Of a stretch of 23,856 nucleotides of DNA, positions 1 to 9,470 are shown one piece after another. The stretch is taken from NCBI GenBank assembly GCA_905397405.1, contig CAJPVJ010000512.1:1-23856 (forward strand), read 5' to 3'. A program made the position numbers and the translations under genes. The stretch comes from Oppiella nova (Eukaryota > Arthropoda > Arachnida > Sarcoptiformes > Oppiidae). Every line of letters begins with the position of its first letter. Position 1 is the first letter of the stretch. Under the pieces are notes generated by a model. The model saw nothing but the letters and a program-made list of their open reading frames with translations, was not told where the DNA came from and did not search any database.

Positions 1-289
1 CCCATGCATTGTGTGGACAGTGGCGGCCCCTCTCATCCCACACGCCCTACCATCAAATGTATGCCATTTGAGCGCTATTTTCAAACTAAACTAATCAATC
101 AAATCAGTAAATTGTGGTTTAATTATACGCTAATCAACGTTTTACTCAACATTATATCAAAACATATAAATTATTACACATTTTGTATGAGTTATAAAAA
201 GTAAAAACAAGTAAAATACTAACAATAATAAACGATATAATTTATGATTACCGTAATAACAAAACTATTTACTTTAATCCGTATAGTGT

Positions 290-1849
290 TTAATGAATGT
301 TTGCTTTATTTATACCCAGTTTTTCACTTAACTGGTCATCAATTAAAACCCCATTTCGTGACAATTGAGAAATAATCTCTTGATTGGAGTTATTATTTTC
401 CACGATATTTCTGATGGCAAATATAGACCATTGCATGATATATGGGTTCTTGGCGTCAATATTACAACAATCGAGTATAACAGGAATGCCATCAAATTCT
501 CGCACCCAGTCCTGCATCTGAGGGCACTTATAGACCAGATTTCCGATCACTCGGATTAAGTCCCGTTTGAAGCCAAACACTGGGTTTTGGGACTCACTAT
601 CGGTTTCATTGATTTGTTTCAATTGTGGGATTGACTTGAAATGAGACGAGTCTTGAGATTTGGACAACAATTGAATTGTCTTCAGAGTGTCGACCAAACA
701 CTCAACCAATTGTCTGTCTGTTTGGAACCGACACAACAGACTCTCATTTGCTGTTAATTCACACAAAATAGACAATAGTTTGGAGACATGAATGGCATTC
801 GAGACGTTGTTTTCTTCAGACTGTTTGTCATCCGTTTGGGAATCAATGGCGAAGACATCGGAAATGTTTTGTTTGAAGAGTCGACACAAATAGTGGACAT
901 TCGTGTCGTTCACTTCAATAGTCTTCATATCTTTTTCATCAGTAATCAACTCATAGATTATGTCCAAAATGATAAGTTTTTGTTTGCTTTGAAATCTACT
1001 GTAAAAAGCATTGAAAAAGTTCTTAAACTTGAGGAACAGTTGTAAAGACCAGAGACACCACTCAGACGATGAGCTCTCAATTTGATCCAATAGTAACTCA
1101 CAAATGGTTAACATTTTCTCCAAGTCTTCGCTTTTATTGGTTTCAAACAAATTGTTTTCAATATAACTATTATTACGAATACATGAGTAGAATATCATAC
1201 TTGAGATCAATACCACACTCTTGTCGTCTTCCAAGTCGAGCAAATATCTGCAAAAATATAAACAATTAGTAAAACTCAAGCATTTAATTGTCATTCATAT
1301 GCAATACCGGAACAAATCAAATGCAAATAAAGTCCACATTTGATGCCTTAATTGTGACAACTCTTGGATTGTCTCATCCAAACCACTCAACAGATTGGCG
1401 AAGAACTGGAGGCAACATTTAATCGCTTCAATTAAAGCCTCTTTGGGAACAAAGTCTTCGTTATCATCAACTTTTTGGGCACTTTTATGGCAATCGATTA
1501 ACTCATTAAAGATATAAATAGAGTCCTCAAGAATGGATCCATTGGTGACAATCAATAGCTTATTTGGCAGACAATTCACTAATGAATTCCTCAGAAGTCT
1601 GAAAACATGACTCAATGTCTGACATAAGGTGTGATCAACACGAGGGCTACTGTCTTGTGGTGTCAAGTGATGGCGAATCCGTGTCAACACAAGTGAGACA
1701 ATACGCCAATTGTCTCGAGTTTGGCTCAAATGGTGACGATTTGCCTCTTCTTTGAGAGCAATAGTGATGGCCTCTAAATGTACGTCAAGTGATGACAAGT
1801 GGTCTAAATTATCTTCAATGAGTCTAAACTTGTTGTCCAACACATCCAT
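290..1849 (-). CDS. ATXN10: Ataxin-10 homologue, left-arm copy (two exons)
   Basis: Exon 1 is complement(1308-1849) and exon 2 is complement(290-1247). They are separated by a 60-bp GT-AG intron (1248-1307) that splits an Arg codon. The spliced protein is 499 aa, close to the roughly 475 aa of vertebrate ataxin-10. The C-terminal ~95 residues (from about 405) match the conserved ataxin-10 C-terminal domain, with recognisable blocks FKRDLIRVIGNLVYKCP and MQWSIFAIRNIVENNNSNQE. The rest is helical and armadillo-like. The family is cytoplasmic and linked to neurite growth, cytokinesis and ciliary signalling. The reading frame is intact. It differs from the right-arm copy at 11 residues, all in exon 2: K/Q, E/Q, S/E, F/L, H/R, R/Q, V/I, I/T, E/K, V/L and E/H. 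Exon 1 encodes an identical protein. The gene is divergent from the 91-aa gene at 2234. Family assignment is secure; whether both copies exist in the organism is not. Confidence 0.85.
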
Positions 1850-2233
1850 GTCTTGAGTTGTGGTAGAGTTGAGTGAAGTTGTATTGACTGTCAGTCTGTG
1901 GACTACACGTGAATGCGTTTGTGTTGTAGTGTTGGCTACAGTTCACTGCAAACAGAGGGCACTATTGTCTCAAACAATCACCAGATTCTGGTCACAGAAT
2001 CGCCAATTCTTTGCACAAACTTTTCATTTATTTTATACTTATTTATATCTAAAATAGTACATTCAGAATATGTACTTGATACAACGATAGTTTTTCATTG
2101 ATTTATGCATCATTAACTTAATTAAAATTGTGAGCGAGATATCAAAAATGAATAAATTGTTTGAGACTATGAAATCACAATTCAAACGAGAATTGATTGG
2201 AAAACAAAGTTTTATCATTGAATTGAAACAAAC
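1850..2233. promoter_or_regulatory. Shared divergent promoter region, left copy
   Basis: This 384-bp gap lies between the start codons of ataxin-10 (minus strand) and the 91-aa gene (plus strand), so it must hold the 5' signals of both. A CACGTG E-box lies at 1906-1911, about 57 bp upstream of the ataxin-10 ATG. No clear TATA box was identified. The sequence is identical to 5436-5819 on the opposite arm. Promoter function is inferred from the head-to-head layout. Confidence 0.45.
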
Positions 2234-2509
2234 ATGTTTTATCACATCCATTATTTGTTAATATTATCTGCATTTGTGTCCAATGTTTACAGTCAAGAGA
2301 CAAGTGATAAGACATCGACTACTGAGGCGACCGTAAAGAATGAGACACCGGGTGAAGGATCCCTGGCCTCTAGCCCTGCGTTCAACACAACGACAACCAC
2401 TCCACCAATAGGGTCGTCTTGGATGAAGTGGATAATTATTAGCCTTATTATCATCATCATAGTTGTCATCATCAAAGCGATCATATGCTACTTTTGCTGC
2501 TGTGATTAA
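2234..2509 (+). CDS. Small single-pass membrane protein, mucin-like ectodomain, Cys-rich tail (left copy)
   Basis: The 91-codon ATG frame is not assigned to a known family. Residues 1-20 look like a signal peptide (hydrophobic LLILSAFVSNVYS, likely cleaved near S20/Q21). Residues 21-62 form a short Thr/Ser/Pro-rich ectodomain with two N-glycosylation sequons (NET at 36, NTT at 51) and a TTTTT run suited to O-glycosylation. Residues 64-87 are a very Ile-rich transmembrane helix flanked by WMKW. The tail ends CYFCCCD, a cysteine cluster of the kind that is often palmitoylated. The expected topology is type I. The gene is divergent from ataxin-10, and AATAAA signals follow at 2805. Complete conservation between the arms lies in the converted or recent part of the repeat, so it does not prove selection. 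The protein-like layout makes coding likely. Confidence 0.65.
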   Translation: MFYHIHYLLILSAFVSNVYSQETSDKTSTTEATVKNETPGEGSLASSPAFNTTTTTPPIGSSWMKWIIISLIIIIIVVIIKAIICYFCCCD

Positions 2510-2804
2510 GGTGTGAAAGGTCTGTCCACTTACCCTATCATTCAGTAGACATACAGCTTAATTAATATCTTATAATATTTTTAAAGTCCTTTGTGTGGAC
2601 TTATAGCTCACTCCTACCAAAAAACTACTTTTTAAAAATTATTTATATTATTTTCTTGTTTTGTATATTTTTAATGATTTCTTTGCGATTAAAATTATAA
2701 TTTAAATTCATGTGCACTTATAAACTATTTATTTATTTATACGAAAGTCTTTTGACTTAAACCATAGAAAATGGAAACAGGAATTGTAGTTAAAGTTTAA
2801 TACT

Positions 2805-2810
2805 AATAAA
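2805..2810 (+). terminator. Candidate poly(A) signal for the 91-aa gene, left copy
   Basis: AATAAA lies 296 bp after the stop codon at 2509. A second AATAAA at 2867-2872 straddles the arm boundary. The sequence is AT-rich, so chance occurrence is possible. Confidence 0.3.
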
Positions 2811-2870
2811 GTTTATGGCAGAAAACAAATGTAATATAATGTTAAGTAATATTTAATTGCATAATCAATA

Positions 2871-4798
2871 AAGAGTGGGTTTGAAATGCAATGCAATCCT
2901 ATTATTATATTTATAAACAATAGTAATGCTCTGGTAATTTTGTAACCAAATAGGTAAGTAATTTAGTGTAAAATAACTATTATAATTCAGAAATAAGTTT
3001 ATATGCAGATTTGTTTTCCAAACTTGTTCTAAAATGGTAAATTTATTTCCAATAATAAGTTCATAAATCACTTTTGCCAGACATTTCATGCGATTTAATT
3101 CAAAAAAGTGAGGCAAATGTTTCTTATAATAGAAATTAAGATAACAAATATTGTGAACCAAATGAAAGTTCTTATATTTGAAACAATATATGAGAAACAA
3201 TAATAATAATAATAATAATCTAATGTCTGCATTTGATGTTAGATTATATTTAATCAATTTTTGCCTTATAATATACACATTTAAACAATTCTTATATTAA
3301 TTTATATTATGTACTCAACAAACATAGAGTTTCTGAAAAAATTATTATATGTGTGTTTATAAGTAATAAGTCTTTGACCCTTTATATTGTTTTACTTGTT
3401 AGTAGGATAATAACTTGATTGTGTCAAACAAATTGTAAATTGAATATGTAACTAGTTTAAAATTTTCAATATAAATAATTCTATTACTTATATTTTCATC
3501 AAGTATATCAATTCTACAAAACTCGTATAGTTCTTTCTAATTATTTTACTGTAAAAAATTATTTATAAAATTAAATTCAAAAATATATATTTAATGTTCA
3601 AGTGAATTCATAGAAATAATATATTTGAATGCATTTTATTTGACAGTATAAAAGGCTAAATCTATATTTTAAATAATAAAATGTTTACTCAAAACCCGTT
3701 TATATTAGCTGAATAAAATATATGTACTGTATACTATACAGTGTATAGATGTTTGTAATATAAAGTCAATATTTTGATAACAAATTTAACACAGAATTCA
3801 CTTTGTATGAATATTTGTTTTTTCAATACTATCCCAAAAATTCTTAATTTACTTATAATATAAAATATTGTATAATATAAGCTAAATATGTGTTAAGGAG
3901 GGTATATTAAGTTGATTTGTCTCTAATATATAGATCTATAGAGTCTGTATGAAACTACTCTTTTTCTGAGCTTTTAGGTTTATAACCAATTACTGTTTAT
4001 TTTTATAATTAAATAGAAAATCAGAGCACTTTATATTTAAATTTCACTTATGTAACTTCACAACAATTTAGTTTCTATAAATTACACTCTAAATTGTATT
4101 AAATCTATTGGTTATATATAGTATATTAATTCATTAAAATAAGACACTATTTTCCACCATATTTTAGACAAATAACGAATTGATTGACAGATGAGTAAAC
4201 ATTATAAATATTATTTTACTATAAGTTATATTTACACAAATTATTTTGAATTTTTATCGAAAAAAACTTTTATTTTTATATTGTATTCTGCATTATGATT
4301 TATTATAATTTTAAAAATATTCAATAAAATCTCGATATTTTACAAAAATTTGTTTGAAATTATTGATTTAAAAATTGTATTCTTAAATATAAATTTGGAG
4401 CCACACATCACAAATCTTTATCCATAATAACAGAATATTATAGTGAAAAAAGATAAATAATGTTCACAATTTCTACTCAAAACTAAAATATAATATATAT
4501 TTTTCGCTGACTTTTTATCATTTGTATCGCATTTGTGAACCGCAAGCGAATGGGTTGAGTCGGGTATTGAAGTCTATTCGACAATATGAGTGCAACTATT
4601 GATCCGATGTATTGGTGCAGACATTGAGAGACATTCACTTTATTTCTTTATTAAAAAGTTCAGACATTGAGATAAAAAAGACCAGCAAATAAATTCCTCA
4701 CACAAAACGCTTAGCCTTTCAGCCAATATATTGTATACCTTAATATCCAATACGAATAAAAAACATTATATTTTCAATAATATTATAGATATCAATAN
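2871..4798. other. AT-rich single-copy spacer of the ataxin-10 palindrome
   Basis: This 1928-bp region has no supportable gene. Most of it is very AT-rich with no long repeats. A less AT-rich patch at about 4505-4700 contains one open stretch of under 40 codons (LYRICEPQANGL...) with no start or recognisable domain. The spacer ends at an undetermined base (N) at 4798, and the flanking seven bases on each side (4791-4797 and 4799-4805) are perfect reverse complements. Confidence 0.8.
4798..4798. other. Undetermined base (N) at the inner edge of the right arm
   Basis: This is the only N I noticed. It sits directly before the first base (4799) of the inverted-repeat arm and at the centre of a 7+7 bp palindrome (ATCAATA-N-TATTGAT). 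It suggests an assembly join or an unresolved hairpin. Confidence 0.95.
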
Positions 4799-4858
4799 TA
4801 TTGATTATGCAATTAAATATTACTTAACATTATATTACATTTGTTTTCTGCCATAAAC

Positions 4859-4864
4859 TTTATT
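4859..4864 (-). terminator. Candidate poly(A) signal for the 91-aa gene, right copy
   Basis: Mirror of 2805-2810: AATAAA on the minus strand, 296 bp downstream of the stop codon of the right-arm 91-aa gene. Confidence 0.3.
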
Positions 4865-5159
4865 AGTATTAAACTTTAACTACAATTCCTGTTTCCATTT
4901 TCTATGGTTTAAGTCAAAAGACTTTCGTATAAATAAATAAATAGTTTATAAGTGCACATGAATTTAAATTATAATTTTAATCGCAAAGAAATCATTAAAA
5001 ATATACAAAACAAGAAAATAATATAAATAATTTTTAAAAAGTAGTTTTTTGGTAGGAGTGAGCTATAAGTCCACACAAAGGACTTTAAAAATATTATAAG
5101 ATATTAATTAAGCTGTATGTCTACTGAATGATAGGGTAAGTGGACAGACCTTTCACACC

Positions 5160-5435
5160 TTAATCACAGCAGCAAAAGTAGCATATGATCGCTTTGATGA
5201 TGACAACTATGATGATGATAATAAGGCTAATAATTATCCACTTCATCCAAGACGACCCTATTGGTGGAGTGGTTGTCGTTGTGTTGAACGCAGGGCTAGA
5301 GGCCAGGGATCCTTCACCCGGTGTCTCATTCTTTACGGTCGCCTCAGTAGTCGATGTCTTATCACTTGTCTCTTGACTGTAAACATTGGACACAAATGCA
5401 GATAATATTAACAAATAATGGATGTGATAAAACAT
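5160..5435 (-). CDS. Small single-pass membrane protein, mucin-like ectodomain, Cys-rich tail (right copy)
   Basis: This is a second copy of the 91-aa gene at 2234-2509 and encodes an identical protein: signal peptide (1-20), Thr/Ser/Pro-rich ectodomain with NET and NTT sequons, Ile-rich transmembrane helix (about 64-87), and CYFCCCD tail. The two copies point toward each other across the spacer (tail to tail), and each is divergent from its ataxin-10 neighbour. The family is not recognised. No nucleotide difference between the copies was seen, as expected for the homogenised inner part of the palindrome. Confidence 0.65.
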   Translation of the reverse strand: MFYHIHYLLILSAFVSNVYSQETSDKTSTTEATVKNETPGEGSLASSPAFNTTTTTPPIGSSWMKWIIISLIIIIIVVIIKAIICYFCCCD

Positions 5436-5819
5436 GTTTGTTTCAATTCAATGATAAAACTTTGTTTTCCAATCAATTCTCGTTTGAATTGTGATTTCAT
5501 AGTCTCAAACAATTTATTCATTTTTGATATCTCGCTCACAATTTTAATTAAGTTAATGATGCATAAATCAATGAAAAACTATCGTTGTATCAAGTACATA
5601 TTCTGAATGTACTATTTTAGATATAAATAAGTATAAAATAAATGAAAAGTTTGTGCAAAGAATTGGCGATTCTGTGACCAGAATCTGGTGATTGTTTGAG
5701 ACAATAGTGCCCTCTGTTTGCAGTGAACTGTAGCCAACACTACAACACAAACGCATTCACGTGTAGTCCACAGACTGACAGTCAATACAACTTCACTCAA
5801 CTCTACCACAACTCAAGAC
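5436..5819. promoter_or_regulatory. Shared divergent promoter region, right copy
   Basis: Mirror of 1850-2233, between the 91-aa gene (minus) and ataxin-10 (plus). The CACGTG E-box is at 5758-5763, about 57 bp upstream of the ataxin-10 ATG. Function is inferred from the divergent gene starts. Confidence 0.45.
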
Positions 5820-7379
5820 ATGGATGTGTTGGACAACAAGTTTAGACTCATTGAAGATAATTTAGACCACTTGTCATCACTTGACGTACATTTAGAGGCC
5901 ATCACTATTGCTCTCAAAGAAGAGGCAAATCGTCACCATTTGAGCCAAACTCGAGACAATTGGCGTATTGTCTCACTTGTGTTGACACGGATTCGCCATC
6001 ACTTGACACCACAAGACAGTAGCCCTCGTGTTGATCACACCTTATGTCAGACATTGAGTCATGTTTTCAGACTTCTGAGGAATTCATTAGTGAATTGTCT
6101 GCCAAATAAGCTATTGATTGTCACCAATGGATCCATTCTTGAGGACTCTATTTATATCTTTAATGAGTTAATCGATTGCCATAAAAGTGCCCAAAAAGTT
6201 GATGATAACGAAGACTTTGTTCCCAAAGAGGCTTTAATTGAAGCGATTAAATGTTGCCTTCAGTTCTTCGCCAATCTGTTGAGTGGTTTGGATGAGACAA
6301 TCCAAGAGTTGTCACAATTAAGGCATCAAATGTGGACTTTATTTGCATTTGATTTGTTCCGGTATTGCATATGAATGACAATCAAATGCTTGAGTTTTAG
6401 TAATTGTTTATATTTTTGCAGATATTTGCTGGACTTGGAAGACGACAAGAGTGTGGTATTGATCTCGAGTATGATATTCTACTCATGTATTCGTAATAAT
6501 AGTTATATTGAAAACAATTTGTTTGAAACCAATCAAAGCGAAGACTTGGAGAAAATGTTAACCATTTGTCAGTTACTATTGGATCAAATTGAGAGCTCTG
6601 AGTCTGAGTGGTGTCTCTGGTCTTTACAACTGTTCCTCAAGTTTAAGAACTTTTTGAATGCTTTTTACAGTAGATTTCAAAGCAAACAAAAACTTATAAT
6701 TTTGGACATAATCTATGAGTTGATTACTGATGAAAAAGATATGAAGACTATTGAAGTGAATGACACGAATGTCCGCTATTTGTGTCAACTCTTCAAACAA
6801 AACATTTCCGATGTCTTCGCCATTGATTCCCAAACGGATGACAAACAGTCTGAAGAAAACAACATCTCGAATGCCACTCATGTCTCCAAACTATTGTCTA
6901 TTTTGTGTGAATTAACAGCAAATGAGAGTCTTTTGTGTCGGTTCCAAACAGACAGACAATTGGTTAAGTGTTTGGTCGACACTCTGAAGACAATTCAATT
7001 GTTGTCCAAATCTCAAGACTCGTCTCATTTCAAGTCAATACCACAATTGAAACAAATCAATGAAACCGATAGTGAGTCCCAAAACCCAGTGTTTGGCTTC
7101 AAACGGGACTTAATCCGAGTGATCGGGAATCTGGTCTATAAGTGCCCTCAGATGCAGGACTGGTTGCGAGAATTTGATGGCATTCCTGTTATACTCGATT
7201 GTTGTAATATTGACGCCAAAAACCCATATATCATGCAATGGTCTATATTTGCCATCAGAAATATCGTGGAAAATAATAACTCCAATCAAGAGATTATTTC
7301 TCAATTGTCACGAAATGGGGTTTTAATTGATGACCAGTTAAGTCACAAACTGGGTATAAATAAAGCAAACATTCATTAA
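5820..7379 (+). CDS. ATXN10: Ataxin-10 homologue, right-arm copy (two exons)
   Basis: Exon 1 is 5820-6361, the intron 6362-6421 (60 bp, GTATTG...TTGCAG), and exon 2 6422-7379, giving 499 aa. Exon 1 joins ...FDLFR to YLLDLEDD across a split Arg codon. Without splicing, exon 1 would run into a stop six bases into an ATATGA, so the intron is needed. The conserved C-terminal ataxin-10 domain occupies about residues 405-498 (GFKRDLIRVIGNLVYKCP, IDAKNPYIMQWSIFAIRN). Exon 2 has 22 substitutions from the left copy, by my count 13 replacement and 9 synonymous, with no stop or frameshift. That is compatible with two functional copies or two alleles. The 3' end overlaps AT-rich sequence, and the only AATAAA nearby lies inside the last codons (about 7357). 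Confidence 0.87.
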
Positions 7380-7620
7380 ACACTATACGGATTAAAGTAA
7401 ATAGTTTTGTTATTACGGTAATCATAATTTATATCGTTTATTATTGTTAGTATTTTACTTGTTTTTACTTTTTATAACTCATACAAAATGTGTAATAATT
7501 GATATGTTTTGATATAATGTTGAGTAAAACGTTGATTATCATATAATTAAACCACAATTTACTGATTTGATTGATTAGTTTAGTTTGAAAATAGCGCTCA
7601 AATGGCATACATTTGATGGT
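7380..7620. other. 3' flank of ataxin-10 within the right arm
   Basis: AT-rich sequence after the ataxin-10 stop. It differs from the left arm at four sites (one near 7429 and three near 7492-7542). No gene was recognised. Confidence 0.6.
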
Positions 7621-7850
7621 AGGGCGTGTGGGATGAGAGGGGCCGCCACTGTCCACACAATGCATGGGTTGAGCCAAACACGTGACCACTGATGTCATCA
7701 GCGATTCATTTGTTGACAAATATTTGAATACAATTTCTTTGATCCAATCTTTTGTTGATTTCAACACTTATTTGCATTCAAATCAATGACTAATTCGTAG
7801 CACAAGTCACTGAGAAGTGGTTTCCAGTGAACTATAGGTCACACAAAGCC
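7621..7850 (+). promoter_or_regulatory. Likely promoter of the GXYLT gene
   Basis: A GC-rich patch breaks the AT-rich background just upstream of GXYLT. It holds a GGGCGTGTGGG KLF/Sp-like box (7622-7632), a CACGTGAC E-box (7679-7686) and an 11-bp near-palindromic bZIP-like site, TGATGTCATCA (7690-7700). The start codon at 7851 has a good context (AAAGCCATGG). The first box lies inside the inverted-repeat arm and so is duplicated at 37-47. The other two lie just outside it, at least as far as the window shows. The factor names are motif resemblances only. Confidence 0.4.
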
Positions 7851-9470
7851 ATGGCTTTCAGGAAATTAATGCGATTTCTTGTGTTTAATAATAATTACAA
7901 ACCATTTGTTTGTTTCAAAGTTTGTCTCCTATTACTCGTTATATTATTTATATATCTGTTTGTATTCAACGATCATAAGTTGGTTGTCAAACACCATCAG
8001 TCGCACCAATTGATCCACTGGTCCACCACTACAGCGGCCAATCACCAACTCATCCCACCTGATGGTCACGAGAGTCCACACAAACTCACTATCAGTGAAG
8101 ACGTTCAAGATATTGGTCTCAATAGTAATGATAAGTCAGTCAAAAGCACAGCTGATCTCAATGTGATGGACACAGACGTGGATGCAAACGATGATCTCAT
8201 TGATGATAGCAGTCATCGCGTGAATAACTCATCGGTTCTTAGGTATGATTTAGTCGTTCAAAGAGTGGTTCCGATGAGTGACTGTTTGTATGTATGGATA
8301 GGTTTGGAGGGTATGACAGACAGACGATGAAGATTGTGATCACTGTCTGCGGGAACCAAACGCTGAGACAAAGTCTAATAACACTGAAATCGGCGGTACT
8401 TATGACCAAAAGTCGACTTCATTTGATTGTTATGACCGATGAATACAACCGAAGAATCATTAGTCGAGCCGTGAGTTTGTTTTGAAGATACTGTCAAACA
8501 GTTGTCACCATTTGATGTGATTATTAAAGATATTGAATGAATGGCCAAACGATGTGTTGAGTCGGATATCATATGAGATCCATTTGGTGTCGTTTCCCAA
8601 TACCATGAATGCCGAGGAATGGAAGAAATTGTTTAAATTATGTGCCGCTCAGAGACTCTTTCTTCCGGTACTGACACACCAGTGATGACCACTTGTTATC
8701 ACCAGTGATCACCACTTGTTATCCATTCATTGCTTATATTCATGTCTATTCTTAAGGATATTCTAAAAGACATCGATTCCGTGCTATACGTCGATACAGA
8801 CGTGTTATTCCTGACACCAGTCGACCAAATCTGGAGTGTTTTCGATCGCATGAATGGCTCACAAATGGCCGCAATGTCTCCCGAGAGCGAAGACTTTGCC
8901 AGCAGTTGGTACTACCGGTTCGCCAAACACCCGTACGTCGAGAGACTGGGCATCAACTCCGGTGTAATGCTTATGAACTTAACCCGAATGCGAGACTTCC
9001 ATTGGACTGACTATTTGGAGCCCTATTTGTCTCAATACCGACTGAGTATCGTTTGGGGCGATCAGGACATCATTAACATTATCTTCCACTACAATACCGG
9101 TCCGTATCGTCTGTTTTATCAGTCTTTCGCAGCAAATCATTAATAATTGATTTGATTTGCAGACAAATTGTATTTATTTGGGTGCCATTGGAACTACAGA
9201 CCCGATCACTGCATATATACCCGGGTTTGCAAAGAGGCCGAGAGAGAAGGCGTTCATATACTTCATGGCAATCGCGGAGTCTTTCAAAGCGAGAAACAGC
9301 CCGCCTTTCGGGCCATATATGAGGCGTTCCGGGATTTTGAGTTCGGGACTGATTTGTCGGTCCTTTTGAATACAATGAAGACATCACTGGAGAAGACAAC
9401 GAATACTAATTGCGGAAAAGCCAGCCATAGCTTTACGTTGGCTTTGGAGACATATCTGAACAACAATTAA
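7851..9470 (+). CDS. GXYLT: Glucoside xylosyltransferase (GT8 family, GXYLT1/2-like), five exons
   Basis: Exons are 7851-8242, 8302-8470, 8530-8667, 8757-9099 and 9163-9470, spliced to 449 aa (human GXYLT1 is about 440). In the family, this Golgi type II enzyme adds alpha-1,3-xylose to O-glucose on Notch EGF repeats. Seen here: a short cytosolic tail; a membrane anchor at about residues 24-39 (LLLLVILFIYLFVF); a low-complexity stem; then the GT8 domain, starting at MKIVITVCG. Family blocks in order are NAEEWKKLFK, QRLFLP, LYVDTDVLFL (catalytic DTD at 246-248), GINSGVMLMN, WGDQD, CHWNYRPDHCIY and HILHGNRG. All introns are GT-AG with matching phase; they are 59, 59, 89 and 63 bp long. The first acceptor could also be after 8319 (exon 2 from 8320), which stays in frame and drops six codons. 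The gene is complete, single-copy in this window and adjacent to the right arm. Confidence 0.9.
8677..8722 (+). repeat. 23-bp tandem duplication inside GXYLT intron 3
   Basis: Two adjacent 23-bp units (8677-8699 and 8700-8722, starting CACCAGTGAT) differ at one base. They enlarge the intron to 89 bp; without the duplication it would be 66 bp, like its neighbours. Confidence 0.9.

Larger units (their letters stand above)
1..2870 (+). repeat. Left arm of large inverted repeat (ataxin-10 palindrome)
   Basis: Seen directly: this segment is the reverse complement of 4799-7668, and position p pairs with 7669-p over the whole length with no insertion or deletion. It carries one ataxin-10 gene and one 91-aa membrane-protein gene. 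Aligned by eye, bases 1291-2870 differ from the other arm at one site (1409 against 6260), and bases 1-1290 differ at 28 sites. The window begins inside the arm, so the true outer end is unknown. Confidence 0.95.
4799..7668 (-). repeat. Right arm of large inverted repeat (ataxin-10 palindrome)
   Basis: This is the reverse complement of 1-2870, with equal length and no indels. It holds the second ataxin-10 gene and the second 91-aa gene. Beyond 7668 the sequence continues into the GXYLT promoter. The window does not show whether the left arm continues in the same way. Confidence 0.95.

Noticed and set aside
365-1269. Plus-strand open frames across the left ataxin-10 gene (and their mirrors at 6624-7304)
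   Set aside because: Antisense shadows of the ataxin-10 coding sequence.
2293-2484. Antisense frame over the 91-aa gene (mirror 5185-5376)
   Set aside because: Shadow of the better-supported sense frame, which has a signal peptide, membrane helix and cysteine tail.
2865-3278. 137-codon minus-strand open frame in the palindrome spacer
   Set aside because: It lies in very AT-rich DNA. The Leu run comes from an (AAT)n run, the composition is biased to N/Y/K/I/L, and no domain is recognisable.
7465-7767. 100-codon minus-strand frame upstream of GXYLT
   Set aside because: It begins at GTG with an upstream stop, and the first ATG is 23 codons in. It overlaps the ataxin-10 3' flank and the GXYLT promoter and is not recognisable as a protein.
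8502-8540. Apparent GXYLT exon reading LSPFDVIIKDIE followed by a stop, suggesting a frameshift
   Set aside because: It would need a 31-bp intron and hits TGA. A 59-bp intron 8471-8529 restores an in-frame join (SRA to ILNEWPN) that aligns with the family in length.
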